The position numbers were made by a program, and so were the translations under genes. This document shows positions 1 through 9,476 of a DNA stretch of 16,625 nucleotides, piece after piece. Source of the DNA: Auxenochlorella pyrenoidosa (taxonomy: Eukaryota > Chlorophyta > Trebouxiophyceae > Chlorellales > Chlorellaceae); assembly GCA_001430745.1 (NCBI GenBank), contig KQ482066.1:1535425-1552049 (forward strand), in the 5' to 3' direction. How positions within the stretch are numbered: the first letter of the stretch is position 1; each line of letters opens with the position of its first letter. The notes beneath the pieces were generated by a model. That model searched no databases. It saw only the letters and a list, made by a program, of their open reading frames with translations, and was not told where the DNA came from.

Positions 1-34
1 CCACCACCAGTCCTGACCCCCGTAAAATCCCCAC

Positions 35-1968
35 CTCTGCCTCGAGCTGCGCGGTGCGCTGCTCCAGGCGCTCCCGCTCGCTGGCCGAGGCGCCCAGCCG
101 AGCCTCCAGCTCAGCCACCTGCCAAGAGGGCAGAGCAGGGGCGGTGTCAGCATTTTCAGGCATAAAGAAGCAAGATGACATTGCTCAGGACGTAACGCAA
201 GAAGCAAACAGCACAGGCACAGGAGGAGGGCAGCAGGGTCTGCCGGGGGCACGCCGCCGTGCTGCAGCCGGCCGGCGGCTGGCCTGGCGCAGCCAGGGAC
301 GACACGCCATCCTCGCAGTGCGCTGGTACTGCCGGCCCAGCCTGGTGAAACACCCAGCCACCTCACCTTGGCCTCGGCGTCCGCCAGCTGGCGCCTCAGC
401 TGGTCCCTGTCCTGGCTGGCAGAGGAGAACTGGCCCTGCAGGGCCGCCACCTCGGCCTCCTGCTCAGCCAGCTGCAGCTGCAGGCGCTGGAAGGAGCCGT
501 CGGCAGCCTCCGCAGCCGCCTCGCCTGCTGCACGCGCCTCCTCCACCTGCTGAAGCGCCTGCACAGGGCAGGGGCAGGCCGGGGAGGGTGTGTTTGTGGG
601 GAAGGGGGAAGTGGGGGCCTGCCGACGTGGCACGGGGCGGCGCAGCAGGCATGCGACGGTCGCGGCGCATGGGCGCGTCGCGATCCCTGCCCCGGCAGCC
701 TCACCTCGCGCAGCTGCATGCGGTTGGCTTCCATCTCGAGGACTTTCTTCTCCAGGGCAGCCACCTGCCCCTGCACCGCTGCCAGCTGCTCTCGCGCTGC
801 CGCCGCCTCGCCCTCGGCAGCCTGTTTGTCGACCACCAGCTGCGCCGCCTGCGCCTGCGCCTCCTCCAGCTGCTCCCGCATGCGCGCCGCCGCCGCCTCG
901 GCTGCAGCCTTGGCAGTGGCCAGCTGCGCCGCCGCGGCCTCCTGCTGCGCCGACTGCGCCTGCGCCTCGGCCAGCTCCTCTGCTGCTGTCTGAGCGGCGG
1001 CCAGCTGGTGCCTGATCTCTGCCGCCGCTGCCTCGGCGGCCTCTTTGGCCACTTGCAGCTGCTGGGCAGCCGCCTCCTGCTGCATCAGCTGCTGCCGCAT
1101 GTCCTGCGCCACCTGCGGAGCGACGAAGGAGAGAGTTCGGTTGCGTGGTGGGTAGGCCGGTACAGCCGGGAGGGGGCATGCTGTCTCTTGGAATTGGAGT
1201 GTGTCTCTTGGAATTGGAGGGTGCGGGCCGCGATCGATGCATCAACGAGCGCGCCGTTCAAATGGCAGATGCAGGCAGATGGGAGCAGATACGCCCCGCC
1301 CTGGCAGCCTTTTTCCCGCCGCCACAGCATCCAGACCCGGCCAGACTAATACAAATTCAAATAGGGGCCTCATTCAGACTGGATGCAACATCAGGGGGCT
1401 TGGTCTGCCAGACAGCCTGACCGAGCAAAGTCTCCCACGCGTTAACAAGCAGCGGCGCAGCACCTGACTGTCACGCCCATCACCAAACCCTGCCCAGCCC
1501 ACCAGTGCCCCTGGCTCCTCACCTGCTCCATGCGGACCATCTGTGGCATGAGCTGCTGCAGCTGGTCTTGCAGCACAACGACCTTGGTGCGCAGCTGGTC
1601 AAGGAGCGCCTCTTGCTGCTGCTGCTCCTTGTTGAGGTCATCGCCCTGTGCAGAGGCAGCCCGCTTGGTCTTCCCTGCCTTCTTGACCTGCTTGAGGGCG
1701 AGCATCCGGAGCAGGCAGGGGGGGGATCAACAGCGCTCGGGAGTGGTGGCGGCGCGGCGGTCGTTGTTGTGCGCTGGCGGCGAGCCCGGGCGGCGGCAGC
1801 GGCAGTGCCACCATAGCCCTTGCTCACGGTGTTCCGGGTGGACGTGGCGGTGCCCTTCTCGCCTCCACTGGTGGCCAGGGCCCGCGGACGAGCCGCAATG
1901 AGCGGCCTCCCGCTTCGTGCTTGCGGCAAAGTTGCCGGCCCGCCGGCAGCGGGCCGTAGCCGCAACAT
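35..1968 (-). CDS. Coiled-coil protein with probable plastid leader, 5' part (C-terminus beyond left edge)
   Basis: Exons in gene order: 1968-1828, 1687-1523, 1112-705, 558-367 and 118-35, giving 330 residues before the window ends. Donors are GTGAGC, GTGAGG, GTGAGG, GTGAGG and GTGGGG, acceptors are all CAG, and every intron is phase 0. Exon 1 (47 residues, from ATG at 1968) is rich in Arg, Ala, Ser and Thr with almost no acidic residues until residue 37, as in algal plastid leaders. From about residue 70 the protein is Ala/Gln/Glu-rich with few helix breakers (for example AAEELAEAQAQSAQQEAAAA), which indicates a long coiled coil. No catalytic domain is visible; it may lie to the left. Plastid starch synthases of the SS4 type also have a leader followed by a coiled coil, but nothing here proves that identity. 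An in-frame ATG at 2085 is an alternative, less leader-like start. The junction of exons 1 and 2 is inferred from the frame change across an 8-C run. Confidence 0.75.
1113..1522 (-). other. Intron 2 of the coiled-coil gene
   Basis: A 410 bp intron, the longest complete one in this gene, with donor GTGAGG and acceptor CGCAG. It holds a perfect 18 bp direct repeat (TGTCTCTTGGAATTGGAG at 1182-1199 and 1202-1219). No other gene is seen in it. Confidence 0.6.
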
Positions 1969-2487
1969 TGTTGATCTATGTAGAACTCGACAGGCCGCGT
2001 ATCTGTTCGTCAGGGTGCAGCACCTGCATTGTTGAGGGCCGTGCTGCGCCTGAGAAGCGGCCAAAACACCTGGCTTCAATTGCATGTGTGCTTTCTCTGC
2101 ATCACAGTCACTCGGAAGCTCTCGCGAATGCTAACTTGGTCTCTCGTGCCCCTGCAAGTGCCCACCGAGCAGCGCAACTACTGCCGCCCTCAAGCGCTGT
2201 CCAGCCTGTCCGATGAGGGTTGCTAGCATTGTTTTGCGGTATTCCAGAAGCGTTGAATGCAATCGGAGGGATCTGGCAGCCACTGCTCACATCCGCCGCC
2301 GCCGCCGCCTGTTTGCGCGCACTGCCCCCGATGGACGCAAGCCCTCGCGCCCGAGATTCGCCACGCCCAAACACTACACTTGCCAACCTTTTCTGCCGGG
2401 CTGCCTCCACTGTTCTCGCCTCCATGGCAGAGGCGCAACTGCGCTGGTTGCATGCAGAACCCGGAGGCACACCGCCTCTTGTCTGGG

Positions 2488-2492
2488 TTACA
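2488..2492 (-). promoter_or_regulatory. Candidate TGTAA poly(A) signal for the BNR gene
   Basis: TGTAA on the minus strand, about 475 bp after the BNR stop. TGTAA is the usual poly(A) signal in green algae. A five-base motif is weak evidence by itself. Confidence 0.35.
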
Positions 2493-2678
2493 CGGCGACG
2501 TCATGCACTCAGTCTCAGCTCAGAAGAGCTGCAAGTATTCTCCGCCTGGCCTGAAAGGATGCACGCTGCTGCTGGCAGCTGCAAGGCCCCGACCAATGCT
2601 GCAGAGGCTCATGCAGGCTCAGGCGGGAGGAACTGCCGGTAGCCAGCTATCCTCTTGAACGTTATCATGTTGCTGCAG

Positions 2679-2800
2679 GCACGGGCAGGGCAGGGACCGG
2701 TGTCGCTGCAGCACGGGCACGGGCAGGGGCGCTGGGACCGGTGTCGCTGCAGCACAGGCAGGGCGGAGTGAGCGGGGCACGCTGCTGCAGCATGGGCAGG
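2679..2800. repeat. 41 bp GC-rich tandem repeat
   Basis: GGGACCGGTGTCGCTGCAG occurs at 2693 and again at 2734, a 41 bp step, flanked by CACGGGCAGGG units. A third, degenerate copy (CTGCTGCAGCATGGGCAGGG) starts near 2782. It lies just after the BNR stop codon, probably in the 3' untranslated region. Confidence 0.7.
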
Positions 2801-2967
2801 GCAGACGCATCGTGTTGTTGTGCCAGAGGCAGGGTGCAGGAATGGGTGCCCTGGGACCACGTCGCAGCAGCACAGCGAAGGAAATACTGCGCAGGCCTGC
2901 AAATTGATTCCAAAAAGCTGCCTCAAGCCTGCCCGGAGTGGCGCCATGCATGCCACAGCTGCTAGCC

Positions 2968-5900
2968 TCACGAGTCATGGAAGGAGTGTGCCCCATCGTA
3001 GGCGGTGCGGATCGCAGCCAGGATATCTGGCCCATCCACCATCCAGTCTGCATTGGATGGAGAGCAGGTCGTCGCTGCAGCAGCAGGCCAAGTGCAAGCA
3101 GGGCGCCACTTTTGTGCCATGCCTAGCGCTCCACCGATAAACCTACTGCCCGCAGGGAGGGGCATGTCCTGTGCCTGCTGTGCAACACAACGCTAGCTGG
3201 CACAACAATGCCCATGGCACAGCCCACCAGCATAATGGTAGCCCGTCATCCAAAGGCTCTGCTCCCAGGTCAGCCCGTCGTTTGGCACAAGCAGCGTGGT
3301 GGCAATCCGCCAGCTCAGCAAATCATTCGAGTACACCTGCATGAAGGCAGACATAACAGGGGGTCAGCAAATCCCGGCTGCTTGCACTCGTGCAGCCCTG
3401 ATTGCTCATCCTGAGTTATTCTGAGGTCATAGCTCGAGGCCACTCTAGCCATCAAGACCAGCGCTGTGGGGCGCCGGCACGAGGCGGCGGTGCAGTATGA
3501 AAAATGATGAATCCAGGAAGAGGGCGCACACCGGCACCAGGAAGGGAGCGCGCACCAGCACCAGGGAAAGAGCGCGCACCAGCACCAGAATGCTGCTTAG
3601 CATGCTGTGCACACCAGCACCAGGGAAGGGAGCGCACCAGCACGAGAATGTTGCGCGCATCCGGGTTGGCGCCGTAGCGATCCACTGAGGGGTTGGTCAG
3701 CGCCAGGTAGAGCTGCACCTCTCGCACCCACCTGCGCGGGATGGGTCCGCAAAGCGCCCTGTCAGGTCAACCACTCCACAACAGCTGGCGTTGCGCCCTG
3801 CATCCCACGCGCGCCGCCTGTGCTGCAAATGCCGTAGGCAGCAGCACAGCGGCTGCACACGGGCCTGCGCACTGACCGTGCAGTGAAGCGGTTGCCGCCT
3901 CCGGGCATGTCAACAAAGCCACGCCACTCAAGAGCACCCTGCCCTGGGCCAGCCGGCTCGGTGGAGGGGCTGGGGCGCAGCCCAAAGAGGCAGGCGTGCT
4001 GCATGGTGTACGTGCGGCCCTGCAGGGTGGCGGAAGGAAGGGTCAACAAACTGCGCCTCAGCAAGCCGCTGGTGGTGCGGGGAGAGCGAGCAGCTGCAGA
4101 GGCAGAGCTGTGGGGCTCAGCAACAAGCAGGGCAAGAGCCACAGGGAGGGCCGTGCTCAGTTGAGGCACAAGACTGCGGTATGGCTGCTCAGGGCGAGAG
4201 AACCACCCACCTGCGCATCGTAGACCAGGCAGCGCAGCAGCAGCCCCACGCCGGCGCCACCGGGGAGCGGCACTGCAGGGTGGCAGAGCAGCAGGTCTCA
4301 CAACCCGCCAAGCTGGTCAGCTATTTGCTGGTCTGTCTGTCTTATCTCTTGGCGACCGACAGCGAACTGCAGCAGTACTTGGCACAGGCGCAGCGCCGCT
4401 GGCTCCGCCTGCGAGCATCCCCGATTGGTCTTGCAACGGACTTGGCTGAACCGCCCTCATCCGCCACACCTGCATTGCCTTCAAGGTAGCCCCCGCTGAC
4501 CACCGGCCCTGGCATCCAGGCCGGCAGCATGTCGGCACTGCAGAGGAGGCGGGGGAGGCATGCTTAGACTGCAGACGCGACGAGCCACCCCCCGATCCAG
4601 GCAGCAGGTCGGGGGCTTAGCGTCATTTTCAGACCGCCAGCATCGCGTGGTGCGCAGGGGCAGAGCCTGCAGGGGGTGCGGCATGCCTGCGCAAGGCACC
4701 AAGCAGTACAGGGCTGCCGCATGGGCGGTCGGGCCAGGCCCGCCGCGCGCTCCTTGCAGCGTGCAGGCGCCTCGCCTACTGAACTGCCGGGCCTGGGAGC
4801 CGCGCCAGGAGGCGGGCGACAGCAGGTCGGAGCCGGCTTTGGCAGAGAGCAGCAGGGCATGGTAGAACTGGGGCCAGGCCCACTGGGTGCCGCACCTGCA
4901 GGCCAGGTCAGCAGACCAAGGCCCAACAGGAAGCAGAGTCACCCCGGGACGCAGGGATTTAGGCAAGGCGGCCGGAGGGGGCGCCATGTCAGCGGGATGC
5001 TGCCCCTCTGAGGCAGGCCAGCGAGGCTTGGAACCGCGCTGGCTGGGCGCTGCAGGCGTGCATGCGGTCGGGCTCGGAGGGCTGCTCACGCGTGCATCAT
5101 AAGTCGGACACACAACCCTGCCATGCAGGCCTCACCAGTACTCCATGCTGCGGTACAGAAGCCCTCCCTGCAGCAGTACCGGCATGGCACCTGCAGGGCA
5201 GGCAGCAGCAGCGCAGACAGCAGGGCACAGGCGAGCTTGGCCGCGATGGTGCGCTGCCCGCTGGAGCGGCAGCGTGCTGTGCTCAGCATGCATCCAGATC
5301 CCGCCAGCCACCCCCAGGCCAGCAACAGCGCCGGCGCAGGGCAGATCCCAGACCCCCAGTGCGATGGCTGACGATGCAGGCCCCAACGCCCCGGCCCAGC
5401 CTTCGAGCTCCTGTGCCCAGGTACCGCGCACACACCAGTGCCAAAGCGGCACCCCGGCGGGGGCCGCGCGACCAGCGACTGGTTCCAGCTGCGCCCGCCA
5501 TCGGTCGAGCGGGAGATCGCTACAGCATTGCTGCCCTCCGAGTCATCGGTGCCCAGCAGGTATAGGGCGCCTGCGCAGAGAAAACAACAAGCACTGACTG
5601 TTAGACAGAGGGCCGAGCGCCGCGCTGCCTTGCGAGTCATCAGTGCCCAGCAGGTATAGGGCGCTGTGGAGGGGGCACACCAAGCACAGACTATTAGAGA
5701 GAGGGCCAGAGCACCGGGCTGCCCTCAGAGTCGTCGGTGCCAAGCAGGTATAGGGCGCCCAGGCAGAGAAAAACAGGGAAATGGTCAATCATGCGGGCAG
5801 AGGGCCGCAGCGCGGTGGCCAGCTGGAAGGGCGTTCAGTGCCGACAAGCAGACAAGGCACGCCGCGGCGCGGTGAGTGGAGCAGCGACAACCAGGGCGGC

Positions 5901-7244
5901 GGCAGGGCCGGCGTGAGCGCTGCAGCGAGCAGCGCGGCAGCAGGCGCATGCACGCCGCATGCGTGCATGCTGCTCAGCTGCGCCGGGGCAAAAGAAGGCA
6001 AAGCAAGCCGGTACACTGCAGCCGCCACGTGGACCCACCGCCAGCTGCCCCACAGGGAGCAACTGGGAAGGGTAGGGGCAGGGAAGTCAGCCGGCCTTGC
6101 ACAGTATGTGCGAGGCGCACACAGCCAGGAGCAGGCAGCCATGCGCACCTCGATGCACAAAGAGGCTGCTCCAGTACTGGCGGGGCACGACCGCGCGCCG
6201 CTGCCAGCTGGCGCCGCCATCATCTGATGCCCACACTGTGGTCGCCTTGGGCCGCCCCCACTCCGGAAAGGTGTCCTGCACAGCGGGCCCAGCATGCGGC
6301 GCGCCCGGCGGGCAGGTGGGCAGCCAGTTGGGCCCGCCCCTGCTGGGCTCAGGAAAAACAATGAGCCAGCTGAGCCCAACGGGGGTTGGCCTGGCCACCA
6401 GTGCACCCAGTGCACTGCACAGCACGCAGGCGCAGTGCCGGCGCCGCGCCAGCAACCTCCGTTGGTACCCGTCCTGATGCCAGGCAGCGCAGGTGAGACG
6501 GAAGCGTTTTGTTTGCGCTTGATAGGAAGATGAAAGGCGAGAGGCCGCTCACATGCGAGATGAGCAGGGTGTGGGCGTCCAGGCGGGCGATGGAGGGCGA
6601 GCCCAGATACACTCCTGATGCAGGGTCCGAGTAGGCGACCTGCAGGAGTGGCGCGCCGGTGGGACGCCCACGGCTTGTGCTGAACTGGTAATGGCCATGG
6701 GTCCAGCGGACTGTGCTGGCGTGCATGTAGCCAACACACAGCAGGAATTCAAACATGCCAACATATGCACGCGGGCGCCACATGCCCGCTGGTGCTTGCA
6801 GCCTGTCGAGCACGACACAATGCCGTGCTGGCCTGATGAGCAATCATCCCACCTGCATGAGGCCCTGGTTATGCAGCGGGCCACCTGCCGCTGCCACCAC
6901 GCCCTGCTGCCGCCGCTGCGCCACCTGTGCTCTTATGTGGGCCGGGACGCATGGTGCCGGGTGCTGCCCAGAGCCTGGGGGCGTCTTCCCTTCAAAATTT
7001 CGGTGGCAAGGCCATTGAAATTCCCCTGAAAGATCCAGGCGAGGGCCTGTGCGCTCCTGCAAATGTTGTGGGCAGGTGGAGACGACGAGCGCTTGGCAGC
7101 GGCGGTCGGCAGCAGGCGCACGGCAGGAGGCAACAAGTGGGCTGCTGCATCTCGGGAGCGCATCGCCTGGCTGACCTGCAGAGCCGCAGTGACTCGACAG
7201 CCGCAAGCTAAAAGCAGAAGCGCCGCAAGAGCTCTGAAAGGCAT
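2968..7244 (-). CDS. Secreted BNR/Asp-box (sialidase-fold) protein, 12 exons
   Basis: Exons: 7244-7176, 6639-6553, 6275-6149, 5570-5436, 5190-5136, 4895-4785, 4537-4470, 4272-4211, 4019-3877, 3731-3638, 3336-3228 and 3047-2968. The phases chain to one 379-residue frame. Residues 1-20 form a signal peptide (MPFRALAALLLLACGCRVTA). Domain landmarks are YLGSPSIA near 34, Asp-box SDDGGASW (69-76), YWSSLFVHRGALYLLG (about 86-101), Asp-box STDGGRSW (116-123), GGLLYRSMEY, SDLLSPASW, GYLEGNA, DMPGGGNRFTAR (about 275-286), a degenerate Asp-box SNDLLSW (320-326) and ADWMVDGPDIL near the end. This order matches bacterial and algal exo-alpha-sialidase-like BNR proteins, and the length is normal for them. 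The FRIP arginine motif of true sialidases is not seen, so the substrate is unknown. The least certain points are the junction at 4785/4537, the first intron (see the cassette at 6853-7056) and the C-terminus, where the TGA overlaps a GTGAGG donor. Confidence 0.85.
3516..3655. repeat. Minisatellite of exon-end/donor-like units in a BNR intron
   Basis: About five copies of a 24-25 bp unit with core GCGCACCAGCACCAGGGAAG lie next to the end of the exon that stops at 3638. On the coding strand each core reads CTGGTGCTGGTGCGCGC, the same as the exon end plus donor (GTGCTG|GTGCGC). The copy at 3577-3595 extends further into exon-like sequence, matching the true junction at 3636-3654 at a 59 bp offset. 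Confidence 0.75.
5531..5784. repeat. 94 bp tandem repeat (about 2.7 copies) spanning an acceptor and exon start
   Basis: Copies begin at 5531, 5625 and 5719, and GCAGGTATAGGGCGC recurs in each at exact 94 bp steps. On the coding strand each unit is an intron end, a 3' splice site and the first codons of the BNR exon (ALYLLGTDDSEGS). Only the copy at 5531-5624 continues into the rest of the exon and has an in-frame CAG acceptor. Confidence 0.9.
6853..7056 (-). other. Possible cassette exon of the BNR gene
   Basis: This 204 bp segment lies inside the 536 bp first intron. It has a TTTGCAG acceptor and a CAG|GTGGGA donor, is open for 68 codons, and is phase 0 at both ends, so it could be inserted between the signal-peptide exon and the domain without breaking the frame. 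Its sequence shows no family similarity I recognise, and the domain is complete without it. It was left out of the main model. Confidence 0.3.
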
Positions 7245-7553
7245 CACCCTGCCGAAACCAGTCTGGACTGGCTTTAAAATGAAGAGAACCCCGATACTAT
7301 GCGATCAACCGTGCCGGAAGGGTTGCTGGGGGATCCCAGCATCATGCCAGGCGTTGCCCTGGTGGAGAGGTACTGGTCGAAACCAGCCACCGCAGCACGG
7401 CTCAGCAGCAGAGGCGGCAGGGCTCTCGATGCTTCAGGGTGTTCGTTTCAGCTTATGGGTGTTGCTGCAGAATTGGTTTGGGCGCGCCGGTGTCTGCTCT
7501 GAGCGCAACCACTTTATCACTGCCTGGCACTCTGCGGCAGGGCGCTTCGACCG
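7245..7553. promoter_or_regulatory. Divergent intergenic region (probable shared promoter)
   Basis: About 309 bp separate the start codons of the minus-strand BNR gene and the plus-strand unknown gene, so both promoters and 5' leaders should lie here or overlap. A TTTAAAA element at 7273-7279 is the only AT-rich box seen, but it is only about 29 bp from the BNR ATG. No other element was recognised. Confidence 0.4.
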
Positions 7554-9476
7554 ATGCCAGCTGTCCAGGGTGCCAGCAGCATGCCATGCCACGCGCCGTC
7601 AGCGCGGCCAGCAGCCCTTGCTGGCCCGCGGCGGCGCACCCCGCTGGTGGCAGCAGCGCCGCGCCGCCCGGCCCGGCCCGTGTGCAGCTACGAGCCTGAT
7701 CGCCAGGGTGGTGGGCCCGCGCAGCAGCAGCAGCGCAACCTGCCAGTGCCTGCGGCACCACCTTCACAGCAGGGCGCACCTCCGCCGCCGCCCCCACCGC
7801 CGCCCCCACCGCCTCCGCCGCCACAGTTCAGCTCGCAGGTGCTTCTTGCGGTTGGCCCCATCGGGATGAAGGATGTGCAGCATGCCGCAGTATCTCGTCT
7901 TGAACCTAAGCACACAGCTGAAACGTTTCCACATGCCCAGGCCGCTCCTGCTCACCAGTGTGCCCCCCCAACCCCACCCCACCCTCCCATAAGCCGATGC
8001 ACCTCCATTTCACTTCAACCACCCCGTGCTGCTCCGTCCCCTCCCTCAGGGCATCACCAAGCGCAACCTAGTGGCCGGAGGTGCACTGCTGGGCACCCTT
8101 TTCCTTGGATACCAGCTCAGGTGGGGGGCTGACATGCGATCCTGGGCTGGCCCTGCTGCTCGCGCCCTGCTGCTGGGCCAAGCTGCCCCCTCCTGCCAGC
8201 GACCAAGCCAGCGCCTATGCGCCCGCGGGTGGTGCACGTTGTCACTCCGTGCCACCTGCTGATTCGGCATCACTGTATCCACCCCTATGCTTGTGGCTCG
8301 GCTGCGCATCCCGTTCTTGCATGCCCTCAGCCCTGGCCCTCCTTCATTGGAACTGCCTGCAGCCGTGGCCTGCTGGTGCGACTGCGCAGTGAGGAAGAGG
8401 AGCGGCAGCTGGGCGCCATTGCCAGCCGTGTGGGCGTGGATGGCGTGCTGCCGCCAGGTGATTGCTTGCAGATGCCAGCAGCAGGCCGGGGAGGCATGCG
8501 GGAGCAGCTGGGGCAAGCCTGCCCAAAACCCACCCACAGAGCTCGGTGCGCCGCTGCCAGCAGCCCAAGCGCTGCATGCAGCGCCCGCTGCGCGGCGCAG
8601 CATGCTGCGGGCGGCTGCGCGCCGGGCGCGGAGCCTCGAGCGCACGTGCCCCTGACTTGCGCCCGCTTGCCCCCGCTGCCGCCCCTCGCGCCGCTGCAGT
8701 GAGCCCCATCATTGATAAGAACACGGGGCGGGCTGTGGCGCTGGTGGTGGTGTCCAGCGACGGGCGGCAGCTGCTGGCCACGGTGGATGCCCAGCGGCCC
8801 TCGCGGCTGCTGCTCAAGGATAGGGAAGGCCGCGTGTACGCGCTGCAGGTGGGCGTCAGCAGTCTGTGGGGTTGGGGGTGCGGGGTGCGGGGTGGGGGGA
8901 TGGGGGGGTGTGCCAGCAGGGGGTGGTTTGTGTGCGGGCGCCTGTGGGAGCGCAGAGCAGCGGCGGGGGCTGCCGGAGGGGGCCAGCTGTCCTGCAGGGC
9001 AAGCCTGCGGGCAATGCGTTTTCAGCGCTAGCGCTGCTGCGAGGGGCGGCAGGATGCCAGTGGGAGGCGCATCGACGGGCACGGCACGCGTGCATGCCTG
9101 CGGCTGCATCGGCCCTGGTCCGACGCTGGAGGACCCATGCGAGCCTCCCCCTGCTGTGCTGCCCTGTGCATTGCAGACCCGTGTCGACCGTGTGAACATC
9201 AACAACCAGGTCAGCCGGCTGGCCAGGACTTGTCGGCGAGTAATAGAAGACATGTCAGCTTGGTTTAAGAGCCAGCAACGCCGCGTGGCACCAGCAGGCG
9301 CCCTGCATGCAACATGTGGCCAGCCCCCGACCGTCGCTCCCTGCACGCGCGCTGTCGCCCTGCCCTTCCAGACTTCCAGAGATAAACACCCGTGCGGCTT
9401 CCCCTTGCTGCAGCTGGCCATGGAGGTCCTCTTCAACAACCCCTCCTGGGAGCAGCAGCTGCAGCAGCTGCGGTGA
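7554..9476 (+). CDS. Unknown protein: plastid-type leader, polyproline linker, one membrane helix; six exons
   Basis: Exons: 7554-7838, 8050-8120, 8363-8457, 8700-8848, 9177-9209 and 9414-9476. The phases chain (0, 2, 1, 0, 0) to 231 residues ending at TGA 9474-9476. Residues 1 to about 45 are rich in Ala, Arg, Pro and Ser with no acidic residue, like a plastid transit peptide. A second ATG at 7581 could be the true start. Residues 75-89 are a run of 15 prolines. Residues about 101-118 (NLVAGGALLGTLFLGYQL) form one membrane helix preceded by KR. A soluble part follows (RLRSEEEERQLGAIASRVGV, then AVALVVVSSDGRQLLATVD) and ends in NNPSWEQQLQQLR. I do not recognise the family. Precise phase matching across five introns, including a 33 bp exon, supports the model. 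The fifth donor is GTCAGC. Plastid location is inferred from the leader only. Confidence 0.75.
7777..7824 (+). repeat. CCG/CCA repeat encoding polyproline
   Basis: An imperfect CCN run in frame in exon 1 of the unknown plus-strand gene, encoding 15 consecutive prolines just before the first intron and ahead of the membrane-helix exon. Confidence 0.9.
8866..8911 (+). repeat. G-rich tract next to a donor site
   Basis: Many GGGG runs separated by one or two bases begin about 17 bp after the donor of exon 4 of the plus-strand gene. Four or more runs of at least four G could form an RNA or DNA quadruplex. It may simply be a simple-sequence intron tract. Confidence 0.7.

Larger units (their letters stand above)
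1969..2967. other. Intergenic region: upstream of the coiled-coil gene, 3' flank of the BNR gene
   Basis: No open frame here has splice-consistent neighbours or recognisable protein sequence. The longest plus-strand frame (2220-2642, 140 codons) is of mixed composition and looks like chance. The right part should be the 3' untranslated region of the minus-strand BNR gene and the left part the promoter of the coiled-coil gene. A GC-rich minisatellite lies at 2679-2800. Confidence 0.5.

Noticed and set aside
54..1349. 431-codon plus-strand open frame
   Set aside because: It is antisense to the coiled-coil exons and runs through their introns. Its Leu/Arg/Pro-rich composition is the mirror of Ala/Gln codons.
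1688..1827. Single frameshifted exon (sequencing error at the 8-C run) instead of an intron in the coiled-coil gene
   Set aside because: A GTGAGC donor and a CAG acceptor after a pyrimidine tract join the two frames in phase 0, so an intron explains the frame change without an error.
2220..2642. 140-codon plus-strand open frame in the intergenic region
   Set aside because: There are no splice partners, leader or family resemblance, and overlapping frames of similar length exist on both strands.
7063..7869. 268-codon plus-strand open frame overlapping the start of the unknown gene
   Set aside because: It is in a different frame from the exon that joins downstream exons in phase, and it covers the BNR signal-peptide exon on the other strand.
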